Shown one piece after another: positions 1-8,086 of a stretch of DNA of 38,130 nucleotides. The notes beneath the pieces were generated by a model. That model made no database searches. It worked only from the letters and a program-made list of their open reading frames with translations, and was not told the origin of the DNA. The DNA comes from SZUA-265 sp966249405 (GTDB taxonomy: Bacteria > Myxococcota_A > Polyangia > Polyangiales > Polyangiaceae): NCBI GenBank assembly GCA_966249405.1, contig CBINDO010000046.1, positions 1 through 38,130 of the forward strand. The letters are read 5' to 3'. Each line of letters opens with the position of its first letter. Positions within the stretch are counted from its first letter, which is position 1. A program made the position numbers and the translations under genes.

Positions 1-455
1 GTGACCGCGGGTTCACTCCCCGCAGTGACCGGCGGGTCGGCAGTCGATAGCGCCGTCGGAGCAACGGCAAGAGAATTTTCCACGGTCGTTCCGCGTTGAC
101 GCGAACCTCGAGCCGTCGGCGACTTGGCAGGTCCGTTAGCCGGGCGCAGTTCTTCCTTGGGCCGCCCGATCAACGTCATGGGCAGCACCTCCCGGAGTTG
201 TTCCACCAGGTGACGACCGACGTCGGTAGCGGCCATTGCGGTGGGTAAACTCAAGAGCACCAAGCCGGGAGTCAGCCACTTGATCCGGCCGATGCTCCAG
301 CGCCTGCGAGGCGCCTCGTCGACGTGGGCAAGCTGCTCACGAATCGCCGTAAACACGGCGCGCTTCGTGCCGCGGTCGGGAGCCTCGTATTGCGCGAGTC
401 GTCGGAGCGTCTCGAACTCGACGATCGGCACTTCCTCGTCGTCTAGGAGCGTCAT
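1..455 (-). CDS. Putative anti-sigma / single-pass membrane protein (partial, runs off the window start)
   Basis: Translated from the ATG at 455 the frame stays open to base 1, so the 3' end is missing. The start overlaps the stop of the upstream ECF sigma gene as ATGA (453-455 ATG, 452-454 TGA), which indicates translational coupling. Residues 1-55 are charged and could be cytoplasmic. A hydrophobic stretch around residues 58-75 (WLTPGLVLLSLPTAMAA) may be one membrane segment. The part after it is Pro/Thr/Ser-rich and looks extracytoplasmic. A protein of this shape directly after a sigma gene is commonly its membrane-bound regulator, but no zinc-finger anti-sigma motif (HxxxCxxC) is visible, so the role is inferred from position and topology only. 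Confidence 0.6.
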   Translation of the reverse strand, partial: MTLLDDEEVPIVEFETLRRLAQYEAPDRGTKRAVFTAIREQLAHVDEAPRRRWSIGRIKWLTPGLVLLSLPTAMAATDVGRHLVEQLREVLPMTLIGRPKEELRPANGPAKSPTARGSRQRGTTVENSLAVAPTALSTADPPVTAGSEPAV

Positions 456-1057
456 GTCGTCTCTCCCGTCGAGGGCATGTTGCCCACCAGCAGAATGTCC
501 CCGAGCTGCAGTCGACGATAGGCTTGTCGGAACAACTTGCGGGCTTGATTCAGGCGCGAATAGCCGGTTTTCCTGGGGATCCCCAAGGCCGATGCCACCT
601 CGTGCATCGGCGCCTCTTCCAGGTCGTGGAGCAGCAGGACCGCACGATACTTGAGTGGGAGTTCGTTCAAGGCGGTGTCGAGCCGGACCAGCTCGTCTCT
701 CACCAATATCTTCTGCTCCGAGCCCAATTCCGGCCCGTCGATCTCGGCGGGATCGATGGGAAAAGTTAACCTATACCACGCTTTACGCCGGTATCGCGCG
801 GCTACACGGTAAGCAATTCCAAACAGCCAAGGCCGGATCGGGCTCGACGCCACCACCGTCGCCCTGCGTCGCCAGGCGATGACGAAGACCTCCTGGACCA
901 CGTCGGCAATATCGCCTTGTCGCACGCCAAACCGCCTGATGGTGCGCCAGACGTAGCGAAAGTTGTCTTCGTACCAAAGACGGAAAGCGATGGCAGACGG
1001 CGTCGCCGGCAACGTCAATGTGGTTTGATCCATCTCCAAGGCAGAGATTCCCGCCAT
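452..1057 (-). CDS. ECF-family RNA polymerase sigma factor
   Basis: Small sigma-70 family protein with regions 2 and 4 only, as in ECF sigma factors. Region 2 spans roughly from AFRLWYEDNFRYVWRTIRRF to the RPWLFGIAYRVAARYRRKA stretch, including the DIADVVQEVFVIAW core helix. Region 4 holds ALNELPLKYRAVLLLHDLEE, and its helix-turn-helix is MHEVASALGIPRKTGYSRLNQARK. The start is uncertain: a GTG at 1105, an ATG at 1057 and an ATG at 1033 are in frame. The ATG at 1033 has GGAG abutting it, and the one at 1057 has GGGA about 11 bases upstream. Region 2 starts shortly after residue 1033, so any of the three is compatible. The gene overlaps the downstream membrane protein by four bases and is divergent from the secreted protein at 1163, so it probably reads its own promoter region. 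Target promoters are unknown. Confidence 0.88.
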   Translation of the reverse strand: MAGISALEMDQTTLTLPATPSAIAFRLWYEDNFRYVWRTIRRFGVRQGDIADVVQEVFVIAWRRRATVVASSPIRPWLFGIAYRVAARYRRKAWYRLTFPIDPAEIDGPELGSEQKILVRDELVRLDTALNELPLKYRAVLLLHDLEEAPMHEVASALGIPRKTGYSRLNQARKLFRQAYRRLQLGDILLVGNMPSTGETT

Positions 1058-1162
1058 CGACGTCGATGTCCCGAGATTCGTTGGCGGGCACGCAAAATCG
1101 GCCACCGGGACAGGTCGTGAATTCTGGCGCTCGTTTTCAGACGATGTCGCTATGCTGATCCC

Positions 1163-2281
1163 GTGACGGCGCGGGGTCGGCTGCTCTTTTCAACTTGTCT
1201 CTCGGTGGTGATGTCGCTCCTGATTTGGTCGAACAGGAGCAGCGCCGATCGAGGTTCGGGCGAGGTGAACCGCCCGCAGTCCCCAGCGCACGGTGCCGAG
1301 GTGATTGTGCTGGACGTGCAGGCACCTGCGCAGCTGGCGACGTGTTGGTCTCCCGAGCGCTTGGTTGCGAGCATCAACCGCTATGCGGGGAGGACGTTCG
1401 CCGTGGTCACGGCGCCGGCCTTCGCAAACCTCGAGCTCCCCAATTACGTGAGACGCATCCTGGTTTCCGTTAACCCGGGCACGGGAGTCGCAACACGAGT
1501 GGAGCTTTACAGTCTGGAGGGCGGGTGGAACGAGGGAGACCCGTTGCCAACTCCGTTTCGAACGCACGAAGATACCGCACGCTGCGAGGTTCTCATGGAC
1601 GTAGCAGCCCTGAGTGTGAGCCTGTTGTCCAGACCTCCCAACGAGCCGGCGTCTACGCCGGTCGAGTCGCCCTCCCAGCGTACGCTCTCGACGCCGCCCG
1701 CCTCGGCGCCGCCACCCAACGTCAATCGAGCAGCCGCGCCGCAGCTCGAGACGCGACCATTCTCAATGCCCCAACCCAACCCTTACGCGTACGGTTGGGG
1801 CTTTGCGGCGGGCGGGCGCTGGGCGCTGGGAACCGCGCCCGGTTCGTCGTTGGGATTGGCGGCCCACGCGCTCCTGATGAACAGGCACTGGGGCGTGCGG
1901 CTCGGGGGCGGCGTGAGCCACAACTTGGTCCTGTTTTGGCCGACTGCGTCGATTGCGACGTGGGAGGCAACAGGTGAACTCTCGGTCTGCTACCTCCCGT
2001 TGCGCGCGTTAGAGGCCTGCTTGATGTTCGGCGAGGTGTGGCTTCTCGCCGAGGCGTCCGGCTATCCCGTCAATCACACGTTGCAGCTTTCCACACCGCT
2101 CGGGGGCTTCCAAATCGCAACGCACAAGACACTTTCCCCGACCACTCGCTTCGGGGTGCGTACGGACCTGCTCGTGCCCGTGATACCGTTGTCCTTGAAC
2201 GCTAACCTGCCCGACCCGGAGCGTTTGTGGACGATGCCTCCGGTACTGGCGAGAGTGGCGCTGGAGGTCGTCTGGCGATAG
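1163..2281 (+). CDS. Secreted protein with Pro/Ser linker and beta-rich C-terminal domain, function unknown
   Basis: A 372-residue protein starting at GTG 1163. The N-terminus (MTARGRLLFSTCLSVVMSLL..) is a plausible signal peptide. The middle, about residues 155-200, is a Pro/Ser/Thr linker. The C-terminal part, about 205-372, is rich in Gly and aromatic residues with alternating hydrophobic stretches (GWGFAAGGRWALG.., HWGVRLGGGVSHN..) and ends in a Val-Val-Trp-Arg tail. This resembles a small outer-membrane or periplasmic beta domain, which I infer from composition rather than a recognised family. It is transcribed divergently from the ECF sigma/membrane protein pair and could be part of the same regulatory unit. 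No specific function can be assigned. Confidence 0.72.
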   Translation: MTARGRLLFSTCLSVVMSLLIWSNRSSADRGSGEVNRPQSPAHGAEVIVLDVQAPAQLATCWSPERLVASINRYAGRTFAVVTAPAFANLELPNYVRRILVSVNPGTGVATRVELYSLEGGWNEGDPLPTPFRTHEDTARCEVLMDVAALSVSLLSRPPNEPASTPVESPSQRTLSTPPASAPPPNVNRAAAPQLETRPFSMPQPNPYAYGWGFAAGGRWALGTAPGSSLGLAAHALLMNRHWGVRLGGGVSHNLVLFWPTASIATWEATGELSVCYLPLRALEACLMFGEVWLLAEASGYPVNHTLQLSTPLGGFQIATHKTLSPTTRFGVRTDLLVPVIPLSLNANLPDPERLWTMPPVLARVALEVVWR

Positions 2282-2313
2282 CCTTCCTGGCTCGAGGGCG
2301 GTACCATCGCCGG

Positions 2314-3927
2314 ATGTCGATCCTTCTCCGACCAACGACGTGTGCCGTCGCCTTGGGCGCCTTGGTAGTTGCTTGCGCGCAGCCCGCCGCCACCTCACCC
2401 GCCGCGGTCACGGACGCCGCGCGAGGCGATAACGGCACCGCGCTCAGCGGTATCGTGCTCGATGGTCGGGGCGGCTTGCCGGTGTCTGGAGTGCATGTCT
2501 TCGTGGGCTCGCGACACACCACGACCGACGGCGAGGGCAGGTTCACTATTGACTCAGCCCCCCGGACTTACGACCTGGTGTTGGTCAACGAAAAGTCGTC
2601 CCTGGCGCATGTTTACACCCAAGTGAGCCGGCGCGATCTTGCGCTGACGTTCGGCAAGCGTCGCGACCCAGCCAAACAGTCGCACCACGCGCAGATATCG
2701 GGACGGCTCACTGGCGGCGGTGACTACCCGTTGCCGGACGCACTCCACGTCAACTTTCGCGGCGCGTTCACGACAGCGGACGAAACGCTCGGCGGCATGA
2801 ACGCTCCGGACAAACCTGGTCCCGACTTTGGCCCATTGAACGTCGATTGGGACGGCCCTGCCACTTTCGACGGTGAGCTGTTCTCCGCTCGGCGTTCCCG
2901 CCAGCTCAACCAAGGTTATTGTGCTCGCACGCCGGTTCGATTGACCGATGGTGGGCACCAGCGCGTGACGCACGAGTTCAAGCAAGTACCGTTGTTGGAG
3001 CGCGCCCCGATACGACTTTCGTCGCCCGTCGGCGAATTGCTGCAGCCGACGTTGATCGATGAATACCATGTCCCCGGATCGGGCCAGGTGTTGCATGGCA
3101 ACGAAGTATCGGACGTTCATCCGTACGCCGTCGCGGATCTCCGAGCGTGCGGGCTCACCTTGTGCACTCTCGGCTGGATGATGAACCCTTACCTCCGCGC
3201 ATCGGCGATCACGTGTGGACCCGCGTCCGCCGAACCAGCGTCGATGACGTTGCGCGAGCCACCAAAACTCTCGAATCCCGCGCCCAAGAGCCGCGCCGAA
3301 GTGGGCGCGACGTTCACCTGGTCCTCACTTCCCGATGCGGTTTATTCGCTCAGCCTCGAGGTCTATTCGATGGCGCGTCCTCGACAGGCGCCGGCCTCCA
3401 CCACGCCGACCATCGTCGTCTTCTCCTCGAAGCCCACCGCGACATGGCCCGACCTCACAGCGATGGGCGCGACGTTCCCCGAGTCCTTTGCCGTTTACAT
3501 GGCAAGCGTGACGGCGCACGGACCGTACGCTGATCTCGATCGAGCGCTCGGGCCGGAAGGCTTGAGCTTTGGCACACCGTCGGTCGCCTGGAACACGGAG
3601 TCTCAGCCAGCGCCACTGTTCGTCGAGGAGCTCGAAGCGTCACAATGCCAATACCCAAAGCCGCGGCCACTGGTTTGCAACGAAGCGGGAGCAACGGCCG
3701 AGGTCTTCCGGCTCACGGAAATGAACGACAAGTTGCGACACTACCCGGCATTTGCGAAAGCGATCGGACTGCATTGCGTCGCCGACTGCGCGACCGCACG
3801 CGCGTTTACCCGCGGCTACGAAGAGTACCTGACCACTCACCCAGAATTCGATGCGGACAACGACCTGCTCGAACCAGACGTCGACCCAGAACCACCGCTG
3901 CCGCCGCCATCACCCGATGCCCCGTAA
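2314..3927 (+). CDS. Lipoprotein with carboxypeptidase regulatory-like domain, function unknown
   Basis: The ATG at 2314 is preferred over an in-frame codon at 2227, because it opens a lipoprotein signal peptide (MSILLRPTT.. LGALVVAC, lipobox VVAC); the longer form would bury this signal. The mature protein has about 537 residues in total. Residues roughly 44-95 (SGIVLDGRGGLPVSGVHVFVG.. TTTDGEGRFTID) match the carboxypeptidase regulatory-like (CarboxypepD_reg) fold, often used as a surface-exposed beta-sandwich module. The remainder has no motif I recognise, and the last 20 residues are Pro/Asp-rich. It starts 32 bases after the previous gene and could be co-transcribed with it. It is probably anchored to a membrane leaflet. 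Confidence 0.78.
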   Translation: MSILLRPTTCAVALGALVVACAQPAATSPAAVTDAARGDNGTALSGIVLDGRGGLPVSGVHVFVGSRHTTTDGEGRFTIDSAPRTYDLVLVNEKSSLAHVYTQVSRRDLALTFGKRRDPAKQSHHAQISGRLTGGGDYPLPDALHVNFRGAFTTADETLGGMNAPDKPGPDFGPLNVDWDGPATFDGELFSARRSRQLNQGYCARTPVRLTDGGHQRVTHEFKQVPLLERAPIRLSSPVGELLQPTLIDEYHVPGSGQVLHGNEVSDVHPYAVADLRACGLTLCTLGWMMNPYLRASAITCGPASAEPASMTLREPPKLSNPAPKSRAEVGATFTWSSLPDAVYSLSLEVYSMARPRQAPASTTPTIVVFSSKPTATWPDLTAMGATFPESFAVYMASVTAHGPYADLDRALGPEGLSFGTPSVAWNTESQPAPLFVEELEASQCQYPKPRPLVCNEAGATAEVFRLTEMNDKLRHYPAFAKAIGLHCVADCATARAFTRGYEEYLTTHPEFDADNDLLEPDVDPEPPLPPPSPDAP

Positions 3928-3970
3928 ACCTCGCCCCGAAATGCAAGAGCAAGATATCCGTTAACCACCT

Positions 3971-4729
3971 CTAACCCTCGGTTGCCAAGATGCGACGGGT
4001 GCGCGGTGGCGGGTCACCTAGGTACGGCGAGCAGGGCTCGGCGGCCGCCGATACTTCCTCGGAGAACGGGCAGACGTCCAAGTCCTGCAAACATGCCAGG
4101 CACTCTTCGAATCCGCGATGCTCCGCGTAGCACTCCACCTCCCGCTCCAACAAGTCGATCACACACGCTGCATAGGCGTCGAACGCGGCGCGTTCCACAC
4201 CGTCGAAAACACACTGCATCGACTCCGCAAAATCGATGGGGAGCGACCACAGTAGGTTCGCGCCCTCGTCGAGCGCACAGCCCGTCAATACCTCCGGTCT
4301 CGCATCGCCGTTGGCACAGACGCACGAGGCTGCTCCGGCGTGGCCCGCGGTACGACTCAACTCGTGGAGCACTGCGTCGTCGGCATACCCGTAATCCATG
4401 TGAGCGTCCACGACGGCCAGCAATCGCTCGAGGTCGGCGAGTGGACCCGAGTCCGTTGGGTCATCCCCGGACGAGAGCGGCTGTGCTGCTGCGTCTCGCG
4501 TCGGGTCGCCGCTCGAAACGACCGACGCGTCGTGACGGCCACCGTCAGTCTGGGTCGCCGTGGTTTCGACGATGGGGTCCGTCGCGAAATCGTCGAAGCA
4601 GTCGTGACTGCACCTCCCGGTTGACGACGCGCCCCGGTCGGCACACGCGGCGCAGGTCAACGTCAACACTGCGAACAGGTGCGCCTCTCGGGCGCGAGCG
4701 TGGGCCCTTGCAACAAGGTTCGATGCCAT
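3971..4729 (-). CDS. Cys-rich secreted/lipoprotein-like protein, function unknown
   Basis: A 252-residue protein. The N-terminus has a basic segment, then a hydrophobic run ending LFAVLTLTCAACADRG, which looks like an export signal with a possible lipobox (CAAC, not a perfect consensus). An acidic/Ser/Thr linker follows to about residue 95. The C-terminal half has about ten cysteines (SCVCANG, GCALDEG, QCVFDG, CVIDL, CYAEHRG.. CLACLQDLDVC) suggesting a disulfide-bonded extracytoplasmic domain. The gene converges with the lipoprotein at 2314-3927, leaving 43 bases between them. No family was recognised. The opposite-strand open frame over the same bases is Arg-rich and looks like a shadow. Confidence 0.7.
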   Translation of the reverse strand: MASNLVARAHARAREAHLFAVLTLTCAACADRGASSTGRCSHDCFDDFATDPIVETTATQTDGGRHDASVVSSGDPTRDAAAQPLSSGDDPTDSGPLADLERLLAVVDAHMDYGYADDAVLHELSRTAGHAGAASCVCANGDARPEVLTGCALDEGANLLWSLPIDFAESMQCVFDGVERAAFDAYAACVIDLLEREVECYAEHRGFEECLACLQDLDVCPFSEEVSAAAEPCSPYLGDPPPRTRRILATEG

Positions 4730-5070
4730 GCAGCGCAGTGCAAACGGATGAGGCCCGCCCGTGCATCAACCTTGCCAAAATCGTGCGCTCGCCCATCTCA
4801 TCCGAACTTTGCTCTGTGCCTCTAAACCCACGGTTCGGCTGTATTGACCTTACCGCGATTGCCGCCGCCCCAGGTGTGAGGGCGTTCGAATCGCTACTTG
4901 TACGGCGAACTATCAGCCGGTGGGACTGCTACATTGCAGAGTTTGGGCCACGAGCGTGACGCTAACCCGCCACACAGGCGGGGGCAATTGCTTGCAATCG
5001 CTGCGCCACTCCAACCGCTGCTTGACGGCGCCGCGCCCTGGGCCACAGTTCTCAACTCGGGAGGTTAGAC
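4730..5070. other. Intergenic region between divergent secreted-protein genes
   Basis: A 341-base stretch between the starts of two divergent genes. It must hold promoters for both, but I could not place a convincing -35/-10 pair. The only site seen is the GGAGG ribosome-binding site just before the ATG at 5071. No RNA gene or repeat was seen. Confidence 0.5.
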
Positions 5071-5430
5071 ATGCATACAGTCACGACGTGTCTCTTGTTC
5101 ACGGGCGCTTGGTTCTTCATTTCCGGTTGCAGTAAGCCCCATCATCATCATGAAGACGAACCGGAAGCAGGCACGATCACCGCACCTACGGACGAATCGG
5201 TAGTCACGTCCATTCCGTGCCCCGTACGGGATGACGAGGACGTGGAGTTGCCGGAAGGTGCCTGCTCACCCGGACAGCAATCGTGCCGCTTGGGGCGGGA
5301 GTGTTGTTGCGGACGCTGCGCTCCGAACGTGGTGTGCGAATGCCTCGAGGGTCAGTGGGGATGTTACTACACGGACTTTTGCGCTTTTCCGTCCTGCAAC
5401 GAAGGCGGCGTGGGCCCGGACGGCGGCTAA
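5071..5430 (+). CDS. Small Cys-rich lipoprotein, function unknown
   Basis: A 119-residue protein with a good lipoprotein signal (MHTVTTCLLFTGAWFFISGC, lipobox ISGC) followed by a His-rich patch (HHHH) and acidic residues. The mature part holds about a dozen further cysteines in a tight pattern, including a CCC triplet (SCRLGRECCCGRC.. CECLEGQWGC.. DFCAFPSC). This implies a compact disulfide-bonded or metal-binding domain. A GGAGG ribosome-binding site sits nine bases before the ATG, which fixes the start. No known family was recognised. The His cluster could bind metal, but this is speculation. Confidence 0.75.
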   Translation: MHTVTTCLLFTGAWFFISGCSKPHHHHEDEPEAGTITAPTDESVVTSIPCPVRDDEDVELPEGACSPGQQSCRLGRECCCGRCAPNVVCECLEGQWGCYYTDFCAFPSCNEGGVGPDGG

Positions 5431-5484
5431 ACCAAAGGCGTTGGGCCTCGTCGTTCACTCTGCGGGTAACGAGCGCAGCCGTTT

Positions 5485-5546
5485 CGAACCGCCCCTGCGT
5501 CGCGAGGTGCCTGGGCGGGTTCGTTCACCCGAGTCACCGCAGCCCG
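5485..5546 (+). repeat. Dispersed repeat family 2, copy 1
   Basis: Shares the core CGCGAGGTGCCTG(G/C)GCGGGTTCG and, at a fixed 15-base distance, GCAGCCC with copies at 24684-24745 and 29285-29346. This copy is the most diverged. It lies just downstream of the ilvY stop codon (5558, minus strand) and after the lipoprotein gene, so it occupies a convergent intergenic gap. Confidence 0.7.
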
Positions 5547-5557
5547 CAACGCGCGCC

Positions 5558-6454
5558 TTACGCCCCCGACGCCGGGGCGAGCTCCCACAACGCAGCCGCG
5601 GTGCGCCGGGATAACGTGGGTTTCTTCGCACACAAGGACACGTGATACCCGCGCGGCGGGTGACGCACCTCGACTTGTTCGATGCGGCCGCGCAGGGGGC
5701 TGTCTTTACGCACGAGTTCGGGCACGATGCCGACGCCGCAACCGAGGGCAACCATGGCGAGGATGGCTTCGTTGCCATCGACCTCGGCGTAAACTTCGGG
5801 CCGCGCACCTTGCTGCTCGATCCACGCGTCGATGCGTTCACGCTCGAGCCCCCGCCGCGGCAAGATGACGGGCAGACCGTTCCAGTGTTTGCCCCCGAGT
5901 CTCGCGCGCCGGCAAAGCTCCTCGTCGGAGCTCGGCGCGATGAACGAGAGCTCCGTAAATGCGAGCCGTACGAAACGGAGCTCGGCCGCGGGTTGTTCCG
6001 GCTCGGGCACCACCGCCAGATCGACCTCGTCGTTCTCGAGACCCTGCATGCAGCGCGCAGCATCGGACGTGCTCAGTTGCAGGTGGATGCCCGGGTAACG
6101 AGAGCGACAGCGCGCGAACAGCTTGGGGAGGACGGAGGTGCACGCCGTTACCGTGCACGCGATGCGCAACTCTCCGGTCGGCGCTTGTTGCTCAGCAGCC
6201 AGCGCCTCGAGTAAACGCGCGTATCCCGCCAGTTGGGCGCGGGCGTGGTCGCGAAAGATCTCACCGGCCCGCGTCAAGGTTACGCCGCGCCGTCCGCGTT
6301 GAAACAGCGGGTAGCCGAGCTCTTCTTCCAGGCGCTGGATCGAACGCGTCAACGCCGACGGGCTCATGTGCAAGGCTTTGGCGCTGCGCGCAAAGTGTAG
6401 GCTTTCGGCCAGGTTGAGAAAGAGGCTGAGTTCTTGGTGGGCCGAAGGGGTCAT
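5558..6454 (-). CDS. ilvY: LysR-family regulator IlvY (activator of ilvC)
   Basis: A 298-residue LysR-type regulator. The N-terminal winged helix-turn-helix is at about residues 8-65 (FLNLAESLHFARSAKALHMSPSALTRSIQRLEEELG), followed by a substrate-binding domain. The length matches enterobacterial IlvY (297). The segment GNEAILAMVALGCGVGIVPELV is nearly the same as in E. coli IlvY as I recall it. Known role of the family: IlvY senses acetolactate or acetohydroxybutyrate and activates ilvC. The ATG at 6454 is chosen because the HTH begins right after it, as in the family. The ilvC gene lies about 1.6 kb away on the opposite strand, supporting the assignment. A perfect GTTGC-N7-GCAAC palindrome abuts the start codon, suggesting autoregulation. 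Confidence 0.9.
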   Translation of the reverse strand: MTPSAHQELSLFLNLAESLHFARSAKALHMSPSALTRSIQRLEEELGYPLFQRGRRGVTLTRAGEIFRDHARAQLAGYARLLEALAAEQQAPTGELRIACTVTACTSVLPKLFARCRSRYPGIHLQLSTSDAARCMQGLENDEVDLAVVPEPEQPAAELRFVRLAFTELSFIAPSSDEELCRRARLGGKHWNGLPVILPRRGLERERIDAWIEQQGARPEVYAEVDGNEAILAMVALGCGVGIVPELVRKDSPLRGRIEQVEVRHPPRGYHVSLCAKKPTLSRRTAAALWELAPASGA

Positions 6455-6471
6455 GTTGCGGTTCCAGCAAC
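6455..6471. promoter_or_regulatory. Candidate IlvY operator at the ilvY start
   Basis: Perfect inverted repeat GTTGC-N7-GCAAC directly upstream of the ilvY ATG (minus strand). It shares the TTGC-N7-GCAA core with the palindrome upstream of ilvC at 7913-7931. LysR-type regulators bind such interrupted dyads (T-N11-A type). Binding here would overlap the translation start region of ilvY and suits autorepression. The assignment is inferred from position and matching of the two sites. Confidence 0.55.
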
Positions 6472-6502
6472 TAATCTCACAGATAATTTCCAAGGACGCA
6501 AC

Positions 6503-6550
6503 GTCGAGCACGACGCGGCCAGCCAGGTCGAGCACGACGCGGCCAGCCAG
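6503..6550. repeat. 24-bp perfect tandem duplication
   Basis: Two identical 24-base units beginning GTCGAGCACGACGCGGCC follow each other without a gap, and the first five bases of a third unit follow (6551-6555). It lies in the spacer between ilvY and the gene at 6699. A promoter-proximal tandem duplication could change spacing between regulatory sites, but no role is shown. Confidence 0.85.
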
Positions 6551-6698
6551 GTCGATGCCCCATCGCCTTCACCGTGACATCGCGCGCGGCGGGGTCACCC
6601 TGGTTGGTGAGCCCTGAGCTCAGCCTACCCATTGGCTCTCGCATCCCGCGCAAGATCCTGCGCTGGTAGTTCGCGGCTGGGCGCGCCAGAGTACGACA

Positions 6699-7703
6699 AT
6701 GAACATCACCAACCTGATCGACGCCATGGTTCGTCAAACGAGCGTGCTCCTCGCGCAGCTCGCGACCCAAGGCGGAGGCAGGGCGCAACTGGCAAACACG
6801 GCCAACCAAGTGTTTTTGGACTTGGTTGCGGCGCTCAGGGAGCAGGGGCTCGGCAGTCGAGTCATCGCTGACATGTTCGGCCTGGCGTTACGCACCTACC
6901 AGGAGCGTGTTCGTAAGCTCTCCGAGAGCCGAACGATTCGTGGCAAGTCGCTTTGGGAGGCGGTCTTGGAGCACATCCAAGTGAACGGCCCGCTGTCGCG
7001 CGCGGACGTCTTGCTGCGGTTTCGATTCGACGACGGTGAGACGGTGCGGGGCGTGCTTCGCGACTTGACCAACGAAGGGCTCTTGTATCGAACCGGCCGT
7101 GGTGATTCCGTGAGTTACAGGGCGCTCGACCGCGAGCACCTCGCCAAACTCGCCCGGGAGTCCGAGGAGTCGCTGCTCAACGTCGTCCACATCGCGATTC
7201 AGCAAAAGGGGCCGTTGTCGGCCGCAGCCGTCACGGCGGTCACGGCATTGAGCGAGAGCGTCGTCGAGGACGCGCTCGGCAAGTTGGTAGCGCGCGGGTT
7301 GATCCGCGTCGTGGGCGAAAGCACGCCGAGCCACTACACGAGCGACGGCTGCGCGTTACCCTATGACGACCCCAAGGGCTGGGAGGCCGCGGTGTTCGAC
7401 CATTACCAGGCGATGGTCGGAGCCTTGTGCGCAAAGTTGAGCCTCGGCACCAAAGGCGCCAATCTCCATGACGTGATCGGCGGCAGTACGTTCGGGTTCG
7501 AAGTCTGGCCGGGGCACCCTCACTACGACGAGGTGCGTGGGTTGCTCGCGACGTTCCGAAGGACCTGCGGCGAGCTGCGCGAGCGCGTCGCCACCTACAA
7601 CAATGACACGACGCCACCGGCGACCACGGAGCGTGTGATCACCTACTTCGGTCAGAACGTTTTGAGCGGTGCGTTGGATCCAAACGACGACGACGCACAA
7701 TGA
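6699..7703 (+). CDS. Winged-helix domain protein, Myxococcota-type, function unknown
   Basis: A 334-residue protein. The first about 65 residues contain a Gln/Ala/Leu-rich helical region (FLDLVAALREQGLGSRVIADMFGLALRTYQERVRKLSES), which resembles a helix-turn-helix. Two winged-helix-like segments follow: about residues 85-145 (LWEAVLEHIQVNGPLSRADVLLRF.. VRGVLRDLTNEGLLYRTGRGDSVSYRAL) and about 155-215 (LLNVVHIAIQQKGPLSAAAVTAV.. LGKLVARGLIRVV). The C-terminus has a DUF-like domain of unknown role. I recall similar proteins as a multi-copy family in myxobacteria, but this is from memory. A DNA-binding regulator is likely. It sits between ilvY and ilvC, in the same direction as ilvC, so it interrupts the classical adjacent ilvY/ilvC arrangement. 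Confidence 0.75.
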   Translation: MNITNLIDAMVRQTSVLLAQLATQGGGRAQLANTANQVFLDLVAALREQGLGSRVIADMFGLALRTYQERVRKLSESRTIRGKSLWEAVLEHIQVNGPLSRADVLLRFRFDDGETVRGVLRDLTNEGLLYRTGRGDSVSYRALDREHLAKLARESEESLLNVVHIAIQQKGPLSAAAVTAVTALSESVVEDALGKLVARGLIRVVGESTPSHYTSDGCALPYDDPKGWEAAVFDHYQAMVGALCAKLSLGTKGANLHDVIGGSTFGFEVWPGHPHYDEVRGLLATFRRTCGELRERVATYNNDTTPPATTERVITYFGQNVLSGALDPNDDDAQ

Positions 7704-7912
7704 ATCGAATCGTGTGCATCTCGCTTGGAACGCGGCCGTGATTTGGCTAGGAACGAGCAGACCACTCGCCACGTCGCAGGGCTTGGGGTGCCAACGGAAT
7801 GTCTGGCACTGTTCGGGTAGACCGGCTCATCCGTGCAGTGGCGGGCACGAGGCCGCACCGCAAAGCGCCAACTACTCGTAACCACGGGTCATTTCTGTGT
7901 CGGGCCGGCAGG

Positions 7913-7931
7913 CATTGCACTTTTCGCAATG
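7913..7931. promoter_or_regulatory. Candidate IlvY operator upstream of ilvC
   Basis: CATTGC-N7-GCAATG is a perfect 6-7-6 inverted repeat containing the same TTGC-N7-GCAA core as the palindrome at the ilvY start. It is centred about 75 bases before the predicted ilvC transcription start, a distance typical of LysR recognition sites. A second GCAA-rich segment at 7951-7970 overlaps the predicted -35 and may be the activation site. The binding is inferred. Confidence 0.6.
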
Positions 7932-7962
7932 AACCGTGCCGATAATAGACGCAATCGCAACG

Positions 7963-7991
7963 TTGGCAACCGAGGCTTCGCGATCTATTCT
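7963..7991 (+). promoter_or_regulatory. Possible sigma-70-type promoter of ilvC
   Basis: TTGGCA (7963-7968), 17-base spacer, TATTCT (7986-7991). The start point would be near 7998, about 90 bases before the ilvC ATG. A weaker alternative -10 (GATAAT, 7941-7946) lacks a well-spaced -35. This is a visual match only. Confidence 0.4.
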
Positions 7992-8086
7992 CCGCGACAC
8001 GATGCCTCAGCGCATCCCGACGGCGGTGCGGAACGCAGCCTCCGTCTGCAACCCCAACTGCACCGTCAGCAATCGAAAGAGGCCCC

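Larger units (their letters stand above)
7704..8086 (+). promoter_or_regulatory. ilvC upstream regulatory region
   Basis: This 383-base gap between the winged-helix gene and ilvC holds a 6-7-6 palindrome (7913-7931), a further GCAA-rich segment (GCAATCGCAACGTTGGCAAC, 7951-7970) and a promoter-like pair, listed separately. No open reading frame with gene-like character was seen. The AGAGG ribosome-binding site for ilvC is just upstream of 8087. Confidence 0.6.

Noticed and set aside
3982..4959. Open frame of 325 residues on the plus strand opposite the Cys-rich gene
   Set aside because: Very Arg/Pro-rich, no start signal and no family; the minus-strand protein has an export signal and ordered cysteines.
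7941..7946. GATAAT as the -10 of ilvC
   Set aside because: The best -35 (TTGCAC, 7915-7920) would be 20 bases away; the TTGGCA-N17-TATTCT pair fits spacing better.
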